From: DASUPK01 sp963743575 | GTDB lineage: Bacteria > Actinomycetota > Thermoleophilia > Solirubrobacterales > 70-9 | Reading direction: 5' to 3' | DNA: 64,000 nucleotides | Assembly (NCBI GenBank): GCA_963743575.1 | Contig: CAVUQC010000001.1 | Span: 51,337-115,336 of the forward strand | Part shown: one piece after another, positions 50,299-57,261 of the stretch | Layout: every line of letters begins with the position of its first letter | Position numbering within the stretch: position 1 is the stretch's first letter | Translations under genes and position numbers: made by a program | Notes under the pieces: generated by a model | The model's database searches: none | The model's input: only the letters and a program-made list of their open reading frames with translations | Told to the model about the DNA's origin: nothing

Positions 50299-51378
50299 TT
50301 GTCGGCACGAGGAAGAGGAGGTGAACGCATCCAGTCCCGGAGGACACCTCGTCTGAAGCGGAGAGTGGCGGCGACAGTCGTGGTTCTTGCCCTGCTCGGC
50401 GGCGGCTTTGCGATCGCGACGCTCGGCACGGGAAGCTCAAGGCGCGCTCCAGCGCGGGCGCAGGATGGCGCACGTTCGCAGTCCACGGTTGCCGCGGCCC
50501 CTGCAGCGCCCCCTCGCCCCCCGTTCGCGGTTGGCCTGCGCGTCCTACGCCTCGTTGACCACTCGCGCCACTTCACGCTGCCGAGCGGCGCCAGCTCACC
50601 GCGGAGACTGGTGACCTACGTCCGGTATCCGGCGCTCGGTCCGGCATCGGCAAAGGAGCAGCGTAATGCGCCTCCCCAACGCGCCGCCGAGCCGTTCCCG
50701 CTCGTGGTCTTCGGCCACGGCTTCACGCTGACGCCGGCGCCCTACTCCAAGCTGCTGGAGGCCTGGGCGCGCGCAGGCTACGTAGTGGCCGCGCCGCGCT
50801 TCCCACTCGAGAGCGCCAAGGCGCCAGGAGGGCCAGACGAGTCTGACCTCATAAATCAGCCAGCCGACATGAGCTTCGTGATCTCGAAGTTGCTCTCCGC
50901 AAGCAGCAGGCCGGGAGGCCAGCTCCAAGGCCTGATCGATCCGCAGCGGATCGCGGTATCCGGCCACTCCGACGGCGGCGAGACGGCGCTCGCCGTCGCC
51001 TATGACCGCCGGTTTCGCGATCCGCGGGTGGGCGCTGCGGCGATCCTCTCGGGGGCAAGGATCCCGGGCGGCACTGGGTCCAGCTTCCCTCCGGGCACCC
51101 CACCGCTCCTCGCCACACAGGGCACAGCCGACACGATCAACCCTCCGAGATTCACGCGGAGCTTCTACGACGCAGCTTCGCCGCCCAAGTTCCTACTTAC
51201 CCTCTTCGGCGCGTCACACTTGTCTCCCTACACAGACGAACGGCCTCAGCTTTCCATCGTCGAGCGCGTGACGATCGCATTCTTCGACCGCTATCTGAAG
51301 CAGAAGGCCGGGCCCGTGAGCCGCCTGGTCCGTCCGGGAAGCGTTCGCGGGATCGCCTCCCTCGCGGCGCAGCCCTAA
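50299..51378 (+). CDS. Membrane-anchored alpha/beta hydrolase (chlorophyllase/PET-hydrolase-like fold)
   Basis: About 359 residues. Basic head and one transmembrane helix (RRVAATVVVLALLGGGFAIA), then a hydrolase domain: VVFGHGFTLTP (oxyanion loop), nucleophile elbow VSGHSDGGETAL, Asp region in GTADTINPP and His in FGASHLSPY. The fold is that of secreted esterases with a GxSxGG elbow. The start is uncertain: TTG 50299 is the first start codon in frame; GAGGAGG lies inside the frame at 50315-50321 but no ATG/GTG in frame follows it closely. Third of three anchored enzymes in a row. Confidence 0.68.
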   Translation: MSARGRGGERIQSRRTPRLKRRVAATVVVLALLGGGFAIATLGTGSSRRAPARAQDGARSQSTVAAAPAAPPRPPFAVGLRVLRLVDHSRHFTLPSGASSPRRLVTYVRYPALGPASAKEQRNAPPQRAAEPFPLVVFGHGFTLTPAPYSKLLEAWARAGYVVAAPRFPLESAKAPGGPDESDLINQPADMSFVISKLLSASSRPGGQLQGLIDPQRIAVSGHSDGGETALAVAYDRRFRDPRVGAAAILSGARIPGGTGSSFPPGTPPLLATQGTADTINPPRFTRSFYDAASPPKFLLTLFGASHLSPYTDERPQLSIVERVTIAFFDRYLKQKAGPVSRLVRPGSVRGIASLAAQP

Positions 51379-51457
51379 CTCCCGTGGCGAAGAGTCGGGT
51401 GAACGCCTTGACGACCTCTCACCTGCATCTGCGACACCCCCGCGGTATCTCGCGAAG

Positions 51458-51485
51458 ACCGCTGCTTTCCATGCAAAGCAGCGGT
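51458..51485. repeat. Perfect hairpin element (11-base arms, 6-base loop)
   Basis: ACCGCTGCTTT (51458-51468) and AAAGCAGCGGT (51475-51485) are exact complements around CCATGC. It follows the hydrolase gene by 80 bases and could end its transcription, but two degenerate copies at 47140 and 46722 show it is a dispersed element. 51379-51602 contains no gene. Confidence 0.7.
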
Positions 51486-51602
51486 TTGAATCAGCAGCTC
51501 TGAGCGTCGGCCTTCAAGGCGGCCGCAAGTCGCGTGATGGCTCGAAGGGCTTTGGTTCGAAAACCAACCCGTCAAGTTCGTGCCCCTGCGCTACGGAACG
51601 CG

Positions 51603-51746
51603 CTACGCGCCAGGAGTTGGATCATGTCGGCGACCCGGCTTCTTCAGTCGCACGTGACTGCCGCGCTGGCGGACAACGGACCAGCCGTCTCGCTCGAGCG
51701 CACGGACGAGGACCTTGCCTGAGACGACCGGCTGCCGCGGGGTCAC
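51603..51746 (-). pseudogene. Truncated HicA-type toxin
   Basis: HicA is an mRNA interferase with a double-stranded RNA-binding-like fold. The 47-codon frame beginning at GTG 51746 (GTGA overlap with hicB) reads SGKVLVRALERDGWSVVRQRGSH, which holds the HicA helix and the catalytic His in GSH, then VRLKKPGRR. The rest of the fold (third strand and last helix, about 15-25 residues) is missing because of a stop at 51603. Probably an inactive toxin fragment kept behind its antitoxin. Confidence 0.65.
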
Positions 51747-51967
51747 GCCGGCAGGGCGAACTTCCGGCGAATCACACCCGTGTCGAGCGACCCGCCGTCC
51801 TCGCGAACGCCCTCCACATAGAGGGTCAGCGCCTCTTCGGCGTTCCTGCTGGCATCGTCGATGTCCTCGCCTTGCGTATGCAGACCCGGAAGGTCGGGGG
51901 CGTACACGTGGTAGCCACCCTCCTCGAGAGGCTCGAACACCAGCTCAATCTCTCGGGCGTCACTCAT
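51743..51967 (-). CDS. HicB-type antitoxin
   Basis: A 74-residue RNase H-like-fold antitoxin: IELVFEPLEEGGYHVYAPDLPGL (HicB strand pattern), then GEDIDDASRNAEEALTLYVEG helix. The C-terminal DNA-binding domain of long HicB forms is absent; VIRRKFALPA closes the protein. ATG 51967 overlaps the stop of the truncated DUF427 gene (ATGA), and its stop overlaps hicA, an antitoxin-first order. Confidence 0.75.
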   Translation of the reverse strand: MSDAREIELVFEPLEEGGYHVYAPDLPGLHTQGEDIDDASRNAEEALTLYVEGVREDGGSLDTGVIRRKFALPA

Positions 51968-52128
51968 CGATAGTAGCTCGCCAGACCCTTCCAAAAGCAG
52001 AGTGACTTCATCGCGCTCGGCCTCAAGTAGCGCTCGTCGACGCTTTCGGGCGGGAAGTAGTGGTTCCCCTCGAGATAGATCGTCTCGTCGCTCTCGGCTA
52101 TGACCTTTCCGCTGTAGATCGCCTTCAT
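51964..52128 (-). pseudogene. Truncated DUF427 protein
   Basis: The frame KAIYSGKVIAESDETIYLEG, then NHYFPPESV and CFWKGLASYY matches the N-terminal 54 residues of DUF427 proteins, which are usually 90-95 residues. The frame stops right after SYY, at the hicB start codon, so the C-terminal 40 residues were replaced by the hicB-hicA pair. ATG 52128 is chosen because GGAG lies six bases before it. 52129-52223 shows nothing. Confidence 0.65.
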
Positions 52129-52223
52129 CGCTTGCTCCATTTTCATCGTTTGACGAATAGACCCGAGCGGACTGAAGAAGGATTCGGCAATGGCGCTGAA
52201 TGGCCCGCCGGGGTTGCCCTCAG

Positions 52224-52460
52224 CTACCCCTGCCGGATCTCGGCGCTCTTGCCCGCCAGTAGGCCGAGGTTCGAAACGATGAACGGAACGCAGTAGTTCA
52301 GGGCGCACTTCACCCAGGTCAGTGCCGTTGCATTGCCTCCCAGAATCACGTCCAGCTGGTTGATCGCGGTCAGGATCGTTCCGACGACTAGGGCGATCCT
52401 GATCGTGCGCCGGAGGTGGTCCGGCTGTCGGCAGATCCGCAGCGCCTCCTCCATCCGCAA
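52224..52460 (-). CDS. NrtS-like small membrane protein
   Basis: A 78-residue protein with two helices in the NrtS pattern: RRTIRIALVVGTILTAINQL, then VKCALNYCVPFIVSNLGLLAG. NrtS was described as a small nitrate/nitrite transporter component in marine cyanobacteria; in other bacteria the role is unproven. The start may be TTG 52460 or ATG 52454. It lies 16 bases after the 33-residue peptide gene on the same strand, at the distal end of the radical-SAM operon. Confidence 0.62.
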   Translation of the reverse strand: MRMEEALRICRQPDHLRRTIRIALVVGTILTAINQLDVILGGNATALTWVKCALNYCVPFIVSNLGLLAGKSAEIRQG

Positions 52461-52476
52461 CCGCCTATCGCGTGGC

Positions 52477-52578
52477 TCAGCAGGCGAGACAGAACTTTCC
52501 CGCTGCGATCACGGCGAGGGCAAAGAACCCGGCGCTAAGCAGAAGCCGCACGACGGGAATCTGAATGGCCTGACTCAT
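52477..52578 (-). CDS. 33-residue single-helix membrane peptide
   Basis: ATG 52578 is preceded by CGGAGGATCG, a strong ribosome site. The product begins SQAIQIPVVRLLLSAGFFAL, continues AVIAAGKFCLAC and stops, so it is one hydrophobic helix ending in two Cys (FCLAC). It sits 15 bases after the 112-residue unknown protein and 16 before nrtS, in an otherwise gap-free operon. The pair of Cys at the end might be redox-active or bind metal. Confidence 0.5.
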   Translation of the reverse strand: MSQAIQIPVVRLLLSAGFFALAVIAAGKFCLAC

Positions 52579-52593
52579 CGATCCTCCGATCCG

Positions 52594-52932
52594 TTAGAGG
52601 GTGATGCGTTCATCTTTGCCCGGTCTCCCTTGACTGATTGCCGCGGCGAGCGCCTCGAGGTGGTTGATCAGATGCCGCGAGACAATTGGTCCAAGACCAG
52701 GCGCCGATGCGTCCAGCGTGAGCTTGGAGCTCCCCGGGGTGGTGGTCTCGATCGAGATCGCGATCGTTGCCGGGCGTGTCTGGCAGTTCAATCGCCACGG
52801 CCACTCATGGGCGAGGACTCGCACGGACGTGTCTTCTTCAATCTCCCAGACGTCCGGAGAAAGCGCCGATCGACAAGCCGCTCGGGCAGCTTCGGATGAG
52901 GTTGGAACCATCAACGTCTCGCTGCGCCTCAT
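52594..52932 (-). CDS. Unknown 112-residue protein in radical-SAM operon
   Basis: ATG 52932 overlaps the stop of the SRPBCC gene (ATGA). The product has a helical start (SSEAARAACRSALSP), beta strands (WEIEEDTSVRVLAHEWPWRLNCQ, IAISIETTTPGSSKLTLDA) and a long helix (SRHLINHLEALAAAIS). The strand-strand-helix end recalls a half SRPBCC fold, but I cannot place it in a family. Tight coupling to its neighbours suggests that it works with them. Confidence 0.55.
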   Translation of the reverse strand: MRRSETLMVPTSSEAARAACRSALSPDVWEIEEDTSVRVLAHEWPWRLNCQTRPATIAISIETTTPGSSKLTLDASAPGLGPIVSRHLINHLEALAAAISQGRPGKDERITL

Positions 52933-53543
52933 GCCTCTGCGTCCGTGAGACCAGTTGTGGGCTGACCCGATTCTCGTGACCGGCGCCGATCGGCCAACTG
53001 CTCGGCCCGTTGCCTCAGCTCGTCCAGGTCCTTGCGTACCGCCTTCTCCCACTCCGGCCGGACCCAGCGTCGGCCGGCGATCCGGCCGAGGAAGAAGAAG
53101 TCGATTCCGATTTCTCCGCTGTAGCGCAGCTCGGTGACCCCATCGGCCTCCTCCAGGGCGAATTCCTCCACCCCATAAGGAACAGGACCCCTGATGTGCC
53201 AAAACCCGACGTGGCCTGGCGGCTCGAACTTGACGGCCTCGACCGTGATCGCCGTATAGAAGTGAACCTTTGTGTGGTGAGCGGCGACGACGAGGTCTTT
53301 GCCGCGCGCGAGCACGTCGATTCCCGATTCCTTCGGGTTGTGACGCAGATAGGGCTCGCTGATCATCTCGAAGACGCGATCGCGGGGCGCAGCGATCCGT
53401 ATCTCGATCGGGCCGAGCTCGTGGAGGCTGCGACCCCAGCCAAGGTCGATATGGAGCCGGCCCATGGCGAGCAGCAGGAACCCCGCGGCCATGGCGACGA
53501 GCCAGAATGCGGCGAGCCCGATGGCGATCCAGAGCCAGATCAT
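52929..53543 (-). CDS. Membrane-anchored SRPBCC-domain protein
   Basis: A 204-residue protein with an N-terminal transmembrane helix (LWIAIGLAAFWLVAMAAGFLLLAMG) and an SRPBCC (START-like) domain: GPIEIRIAAPRDRVFEMISEP, DLVVAAHHTKVHFY, VEEFALEEADGVTELRYSGE. The fold has a deep pocket for hydrophobic ligands such as lipids or polyketides. In an operon with a Tes-like radical SAM enzyme, a lipid-handling role is an attractive guess. The tail is Arg/Glu-rich. Confidence 0.68.
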   Translation of the reverse strand: MIWLWIAIGLAAFWLVAMAAGFLLLAMGRLHIDLGWGRSLHELGPIEIRIAAPRDRVFEMISEPYLRHNPKESGIDVLARGKDLVVAAHHTKVHFYTAITVEAVKFEPPGHVGFWHIRGPVPYGVEEFALEEADGVTELRYSGEIGIDFFFLGRIAGRRWVRPEWEKAVRKDLDELRQRAEQLADRRRSRESGQPTTGLTDAEA

Positions 53544-54331
53544 CGGCGGGTGGCGGCGAAGATCGCATATCCGATTGCGCCCTCGTCGATCGAGCGCCGG
53601 GCGACGCGCACCAACTCGATCGCCTCGTCGATGTCAAAGGGCGAGCCGGCGAAACGATCGAGTCCGAGCAGGCGAGCCCCGCGCAGGCGCTCCTCAATCC
53701 GCTCGGTGAAGCGCTCGGTGTCAGCGTCGCGGCTCTCCACCGAGTAGACCTCGAGCCCGGCTCCGGCGAGCAGCTCCTCGTAGCCGGGACAGTCGAGCGC
53801 AGAGCCGACGCAGGCGATCGTCGCCATCGGCCCGAGCAGCTCAGCCGGCAGGCGATCCGCGTCGACCACGACGTCGGAGATCGCCACCCGCCCGCCGGGC
53901 CGCAACACGCGAGCGATCTCGCCGACGGCGCGCTCCTTGTCCGGGAAGGTGCAGAGCGAGCACTCGCAGAGCACGGCGTCGAAGGACGCGTCGGGGAGCG
54001 CGAGCTCCTCAGCGTCGCCGCGTGCAAATCGGACGCCCCGAGAGAGTCCCTCGTTCCTGGCCGCCGCCGTCGCGGCGAGCACCGCCTGCTCGCTGTAGTC
54101 GACCCCGGTGACCCTGGCGCCGTACTCGCTGGCGGCGAGCAGCGAAGACGCCCCCGAACCGGAGGCGACGTCGAGCAGCCGATCGCCGGATCGGAGCATG
54201 ATCAGCTCGAGGGCCCGCCGCGTAGCGTTCTCGCCTCCCGGGTGGAGCTCGCCGCCGAGCAGCCAGCGGACCGCTGGCTCCGCGTAGATCGCCGCGCAAC
54301 AGGATTTCAGCTCCTCAGCTGCGAGCTGCAC
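53540..54331 (-). CDS. Class I SAM-dependent methyltransferase
   Basis: A 263-residue methyltransferase. Motif I is LLDVASGSGASSLLAA, followed by GVDYSEQAV, the motif after strand 4 CSLCTFPDKERAVGEIARVLRPGG, and VAISDVVVD. The N-terminal CCAAIYAEPAVRWLLG resembles arsenite methyltransferase-like proteins, but the conserved ArsM cysteines are not all visible, so arsenic methylation is only one option. It overlaps the radical SAM gene by 17 bases, so the two are co-translated. Confidence 0.78.
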   Translation of the reverse strand: MQLAAEELKSCCAAIYAEPAVRWLLGGELHPGGENATRRALELIMLRSGDRLLDVASGSGASSLLAASEYGARVTGVDYSEQAVLAATAAARNEGLSRGVRFARGDAEELALPDASFDAVLCECSLCTFPDKERAVGEIARVLRPGGRVAISDVVVDADRLPAELLGPMATIACVGSALDCPGYEELLAGAGLEVYSVESRDADTERFTERIEERLRGARLLGLDRFAGSPFDIDEAIELVRVARRSIDEGAIGYAIFAATRR

Positions 54332-55694
54332 TCGCGACCTCCAATCGAACCTGCTCGCGGTAGCCGACCGAGTTGTAGGCGCAGAAGGGGATCAGGCGCC
54401 CGTCGGGAACGATCTCCGAGACGCAGCACTTGCGGAGCTTCTCTACGTCCAAGGTGTAGGGGTCCTGGAAGTCCTGGGTGACAATCATGAAGCCCTGGGC
54501 CGCCACCTCGCGCAGCTCCGCGGGCATCGCCGTCGAGCAGGCCACGCACTCGAGCCGCTCCGCCGCCGGCGCGGTGCCGCCCGCCGCCTTCGCCGACCAG
54601 AGACCCTCGAGGGCCGTCCGTACCTCGGGGTCAGGCACGGCACGGTTGGTGACGTAGTCGAGGTACTGCTCGACGTCGACCAAGCGCGGCAGTGGAACGA
54701 GGTCCTCGCCGTCATAGAGCGCGAAGGTGGCCGAGCGGCAGGTCGGCGAGCAGCACGGGACCGGAACGAAGTCGTCAGTGCGGAACCACTCCGGGAGCTG
54801 CTTGCAGATCGCGTCGATCACGTCGGAGTTGGTGAGCTTGTCGAGCGGGTCGGAGTCGGCGCGGAAGCGCCCGGAGTGGGTGACGGGTTGGAAGAAGAGG
54901 CCGGTGACGGCCGGATGCTCGATGCCGAAGCGGACGATCTCGCCGATTTCTGCCTCGTTGACGTCGCGCTCGACCGCCGCGGCGAGCGAAACGCTGACAC
55001 CCGCGTCGGCGCAACGATCAAGCGCCCGCAACTTCTCCTCGGTCAGGTCTTTGCCGCGGATCGTCATCTGGGTCTCCTCGCGGAGCCCGTCGAACTGGAG
55101 GTAGACGTGCACCCCGATCTCGGCGAGCGCCGGCGCGAAGCGCGGATCCCGGGCGAGGCGGATTCCATTGGTATTCAGCATCACCAGCGGGATGCCGCGG
55201 TCCTTGGCGGCACCCAGCATCTCCAGGATCTCGGGGTGGATCGAGGGCTCCCCACCGGAGAGCTGCACCGCCTCCGGCTCGCCCTCGGCACGGACGAAGG
55301 CGTCGAGCATCGACTCGACCTGCTCGAGGGAGAGCGAGAAGCCGTGCTCCTGGGGACCGGTTCCGGAATCGGCAAAACAGATCGGGCAGTCCAGGTTGCA
55401 GGCTGTGTTGACCTCGATGATGCCCAGGCAGGTGTGCTGGGCATGCTCGGGGCAGATGCCGCAATCGTGCGGGCAGCCCTTCGCGACCTCGGTCTGGCGC
55501 TCGAGCGGCGTGTCGCCGGGCTTGTCAAAGCGCTGGACCTCAGCCCAGCGCTCCGCGTCTCCATAAACCACGGCCTCGAAGAGCCCGTGGTCCGGACAGA
55601 CCCGCGAAAGCACCACCTTGCCCCCGCGCTCGAGCAGCTGGGCGTTCAGCAGGCGCTTGCAGCGAGGGCAGATCGAGGTGGTCGAGCGCAGCAC
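54315..55694 (-). CDS. Radical SAM enzyme of the MJ0619/Tes (tetraether lipid synthase)-like family
   Basis: A 459-residue protein. N-terminal rubredoxin-like Cys set C9-x2-C12 and C33 (VCPDHG), an extra cluster motif C74-x3-C78-x2-C81 with C89 (KGCPHDCGICPEH), then the radical SAM triad C99-x3-C103-x2-C106 (CNLDCPICF) and LSGGEPSIHPEI. C-terminal cysteines follow (VPCCSPTCR, ECVACS, RKCCVSE). This layout is that of archaeal Tes, which joins lipid tails by carbon-carbon bonds, and of its bacterial relatives. The substrate here is unknown. GTG 55694 overlaps the trxA stop. Confidence 0.8.
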   Translation of the reverse strand: MLRSTTSICPRCKRLLNAQLLERGGKVVLSRVCPDHGLFEAVVYGDAERWAEVQRFDKPGDTPLERQTEVAKGCPHDCGICPEHAQHTCLGIIEVNTACNLDCPICFADSGTGPQEHGFSLSLEQVESMLDAFVRAEGEPEAVQLSGGEPSIHPEILEMLGAAKDRGIPLVMLNTNGIRLARDPRFAPALAEIGVHVYLQFDGLREETQMTIRGKDLTEEKLRALDRCADAGVSVSLAAAVERDVNEAEIGEIVRFGIEHPAVTGLFFQPVTHSGRFRADSDPLDKLTNSDVIDAICKQLPEWFRTDDFVPVPCCSPTCRSATFALYDGEDLVPLPRLVDVEQYLDYVTNRAVPDPEVRTALEGLWSAKAAGGTAPAAERLECVACSTAMPAELREVAAQGFMIVTQDFQDPYTLDVEKLRKCCVSEIVPDGRLIPFCAYNSVGYREQVRLEVASAARS

Positions 55695-56035
55695 TAGGCG
55701 GCGCGATCGAGCTCGTATGAGATTCCCAGGGCCGCCTCGACGCTCTTCCTCGGCATGGCCCCGACGGCCCGCGCAGCCTGCTCGCCGTCGCGATAGAGGA
55801 CGAGATAGGGAATGCTCAGCGCCCCCTCGCTCGCCGCCAGCTCCGGCTCGGCGTCGACGTCAACCTTGCCGACCTTCAGGGATCCGGCGCGCTCCCGCGC
55901 GATCTCGTCGACGACCGGGCCTACGGCGCGACAGGGCCCACACCACGCGGCCCAGTAGTCCACCAGCACCGGCACGTCGGAATCGAGCACCTCGGTCTTG
56001 AAGTTTGCCTTTGTCAATGTGATTGGTTCGCTCAT
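55694..56035 (-). CDS. Thioredoxin
   Basis: A 113-residue thioredoxin fold with the active site WAAWCGPCRAVGP (about 28-40), the cis-Pro loop SIPYLVLYRDGE and a final helix. There is no signal peptide, so it is cytosolic. As first gene of the operon (AGAAAGGAAGCG before ATG 56035) it probably supplies electrons or disulfide reduction to the downstream enzymes. It is divergent from the sigma factor gene. Confidence 0.92.
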   Translation of the reverse strand: MSEPITLTKANFKTEVLDSDVPVLVDYWAAWCGPCRAVGPVVDEIARERAGSLKVGKVDVDAEPELAASEGALSIPYLVLYRDGEQAARAVGAMPRKSVEAALGISYELDRAA

Positions 56036-56088
56036 CGGTTCGCTTCCTTTCTGGTTGGTCGCCGATCTGACCGGCCACCGTCGACAAA

Positions 56089-56111
56089 GGATTCAGCGGG
56101 CGTGTGAATCC
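56089..56111. promoter_or_regulatory. Inverted repeat in the trxA/sigma divergent promoter region
   Basis: GGATTC (56089-56094) and GAATCC (56106-56111) are exact complements with an 11-base spacer, in the 108-base gap between two divergent genes. It could bind a dimeric regulator or the sigma factor's own promoter elements; no typical ECF -35 (GGAAC) is obvious. Confidence 0.35.
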
Positions 56112-56143
56112 ATTCTCCTGCTCACGCGGTCCAACCCGCGAAG

Positions 56144-56749
56144 ATGACCGAAGCAACCGTCGCCGCACTGACCCACACATTGCCTGATACGGCTGAAACC
56201 GAGAAACGGCTCGTCTCGCGCGCGCAGCAAGGCGACGAGGTGGCCTTCGGCAAACTCGCGGAGCGCTACTCCACTCGCCTTTGGCGAACCCTCTACCGGA
56301 TCACCCGGGACTGCGACGCGGCCTACGACGCGGTTCAGGAGGCACTGATCCGAGCCTGGAAGAACATCGGCCGCTTCGAGGGCCGCTCCCGCTTCTACAC
56401 CTGGCTGACACGAATCGGGATCAACGAGGCCTACCGCGGCCTCCGCCGTCGACAGGACGAGCCGTTGGAGATGATCGACCTGGTCGGAGAGCGCGTGCCC
56501 GGCTGGGGAAACCAGCCTGACGAGGTCTTCGAGTCCCGCGAGTTCCTCCGCGCCGTGGATAAGGCGCTCGTCGAGTTGCCGCTCGACTATCGCAGCGCCG
56601 TGATCCTGCGCGACGTCGAGGGACTGAGCACCGCGGAAGCCGCCGAGACCCTGGAAATCGGCGAGCGATCCCTGAAAAGCCGGCTGCACCGCGGCCGGAT
56701 GGCGCTCCGCGCCAAGCTGGACGACTACTTCGAGGAGGGAGAGAGATGA
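56144..56749 (+). CDS. ECF-type RNA polymerase sigma factor
   Basis: A 201-residue extracytoplasmic-function sigma factor. Region 2 has FGKLAERYSTRLWRTLYRIT, AYDAVQEALIRAWKNIGRF and FYTWLTRIGINEAYRGLRRR; region 4 has LPLDYRSAVILRDVEGLSTAEAAETLEIG and SLKSRLHRGRMALRAKL. The stop overlaps the anti-sigma start (ATGA), the classic pair. It is divergent from the thioredoxin-radical SAM operon and likely drives it. Confidence 0.92.
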   Translation: MTEATVAALTHTLPDTAETEKRLVSRAQQGDEVAFGKLAERYSTRLWRTLYRITRDCDAAYDAVQEALIRAWKNIGRFEGRSRFYTWLTRIGINEAYRGLRRRQDEPLEMIDLVGERVPGWGNQPDEVFESREFLRAVDKALVELPLDYRSAVILRDVEGLSTAEAAETLEIGERSLKSRLHRGRMALRAKLDDYFEEGER

Positions 56750-56979
56750 GTCCGACGCTCAACCCGGTGAAGCGCTACCACGAGATGTGCCGCGAGGCGC
56801 GCTCGAAGATGTCTGAGCTGATCGACGGGGAGCTCGACCCTCGCGAGGCCGGCCAGGTGGCCCGCCACGCGCGCTGGTGCCCGAACTGCCGGCGGATGCT
56901 CCAGGACCTGCACCGGACCGTGGAGGGCCTCGAGGCGCTCGGCGACGTCCCCACCCCAGTGAAAGAGCCCCCGGCCTAA
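56746..56979 (+). CDS. Zinc-finger anti-sigma factor
   Basis: A 77-residue protein with the zf-HC2 ZAS motif: Cys at residue 15, then LIDGELDPREAGQVARH and HARWCPNC (His-x3-Cys-x2-Cys). ZAS domains bind region 2 of the cognate sigma and release it on redox or other signals. There is no membrane helix, so it is cytosolic, which fits a redox-sensing pair next to thioredoxin. The C-terminus LEALGDVPTPVKEPPA recurs in a remnant at 57905. Confidence 0.88.
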   Translation: MSPTLNPVKRYHEMCREARSKMSELIDGELDPREAGQVARHARWCPNCRRMLQDLHRTVEGLEALGDVPTPVKEPPA

Positions 56980-57103
56980 CCCTGCTCCTCAGCAAACCGT
57001 GCGTCGAACCGTGCGTCGAACTCCCGACTTCGACGCGAACTGAACCGATCTCAGCACGCCTGTCAGCTCGTCAGTCATCCTCATATGGCCCCTCCTCCCC
57101 GTC

Positions 57104-57173
57104 ATCACAATCCGCGCGTCGGGGGTTCGAGTCCCTCCTCCGGCATGAAGTGCCTGCAAATCGGAACCTTCCG
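57104..57173 (+). repeat. Right attachment-site repeat (partial tRNA-Met copy)
   Basis: A direct copy of 44735-44804 without the 5' half of the tRNA, so it cannot make a tRNA. It ends within two bases of where the AHSA1-like reading frame on the other strand begins to match its family. Upstream of it, at 56980-57103, there is only a doubled ACCGTGCGTCGA motif and no gene. Confidence 0.75.
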
Positions 57174-57261
57174 AGGCAAGCGCGTCGGAGTCGGTCAGCG
57201 CGGCGAATACCCGGTCCGGCGAGGCGCCGATGACTCGGACGGCGGTGTCAGTCCGACTCAT
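57172..57261 (-). pseudogene. N-terminal fragment of an AHSA1-like SRPBCC protein
   Basis: From ATG 57261 the frame reads SRTDTAVRVIGASPDRVFAA and then LTDSDALAS, the start of AHSA1/START-like proteins (about 150 residues in full). Family similarity stops at 57172, exactly where the tRNA-derived repeat begins, so the remainder was lost at the island boundary. It overlaps the reductase gene stop by 14 bases, a common gene pair in actinobacteria. Confidence 0.6.

Larger units (their letters stand above)
44777..57173. mobile_element. Putative genomic island integrated at tRNA-Met
   Basis: A 12.4 kb segment lies between the complete tRNA-Met and a partial 3' copy of the same tRNA in direct repeat. 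Its content differs from the flanking core genes: gene fragments (epimerase, DUF4386, DUF427, truncated hicA), small membrane proteins, a toxin-antitoxin remnant, three anchored secreted enzymes and a radical-SAM operon with its own sigma/anti-sigma pair. A gene at the right edge (AHSA1-like) is cut exactly at the repeat. No integrase or relaxase was found, so the island is probably no longer mobile by itself. Confidence 0.65.

Noticed and set aside
53540..54331. Calling the operon an arsenic-methylation (arsM) cluster
   Set aside because: The methyltransferase start resembles ArsM-like proteins, but the full cysteine set, an ArsR regulator and other ars genes are not visible.
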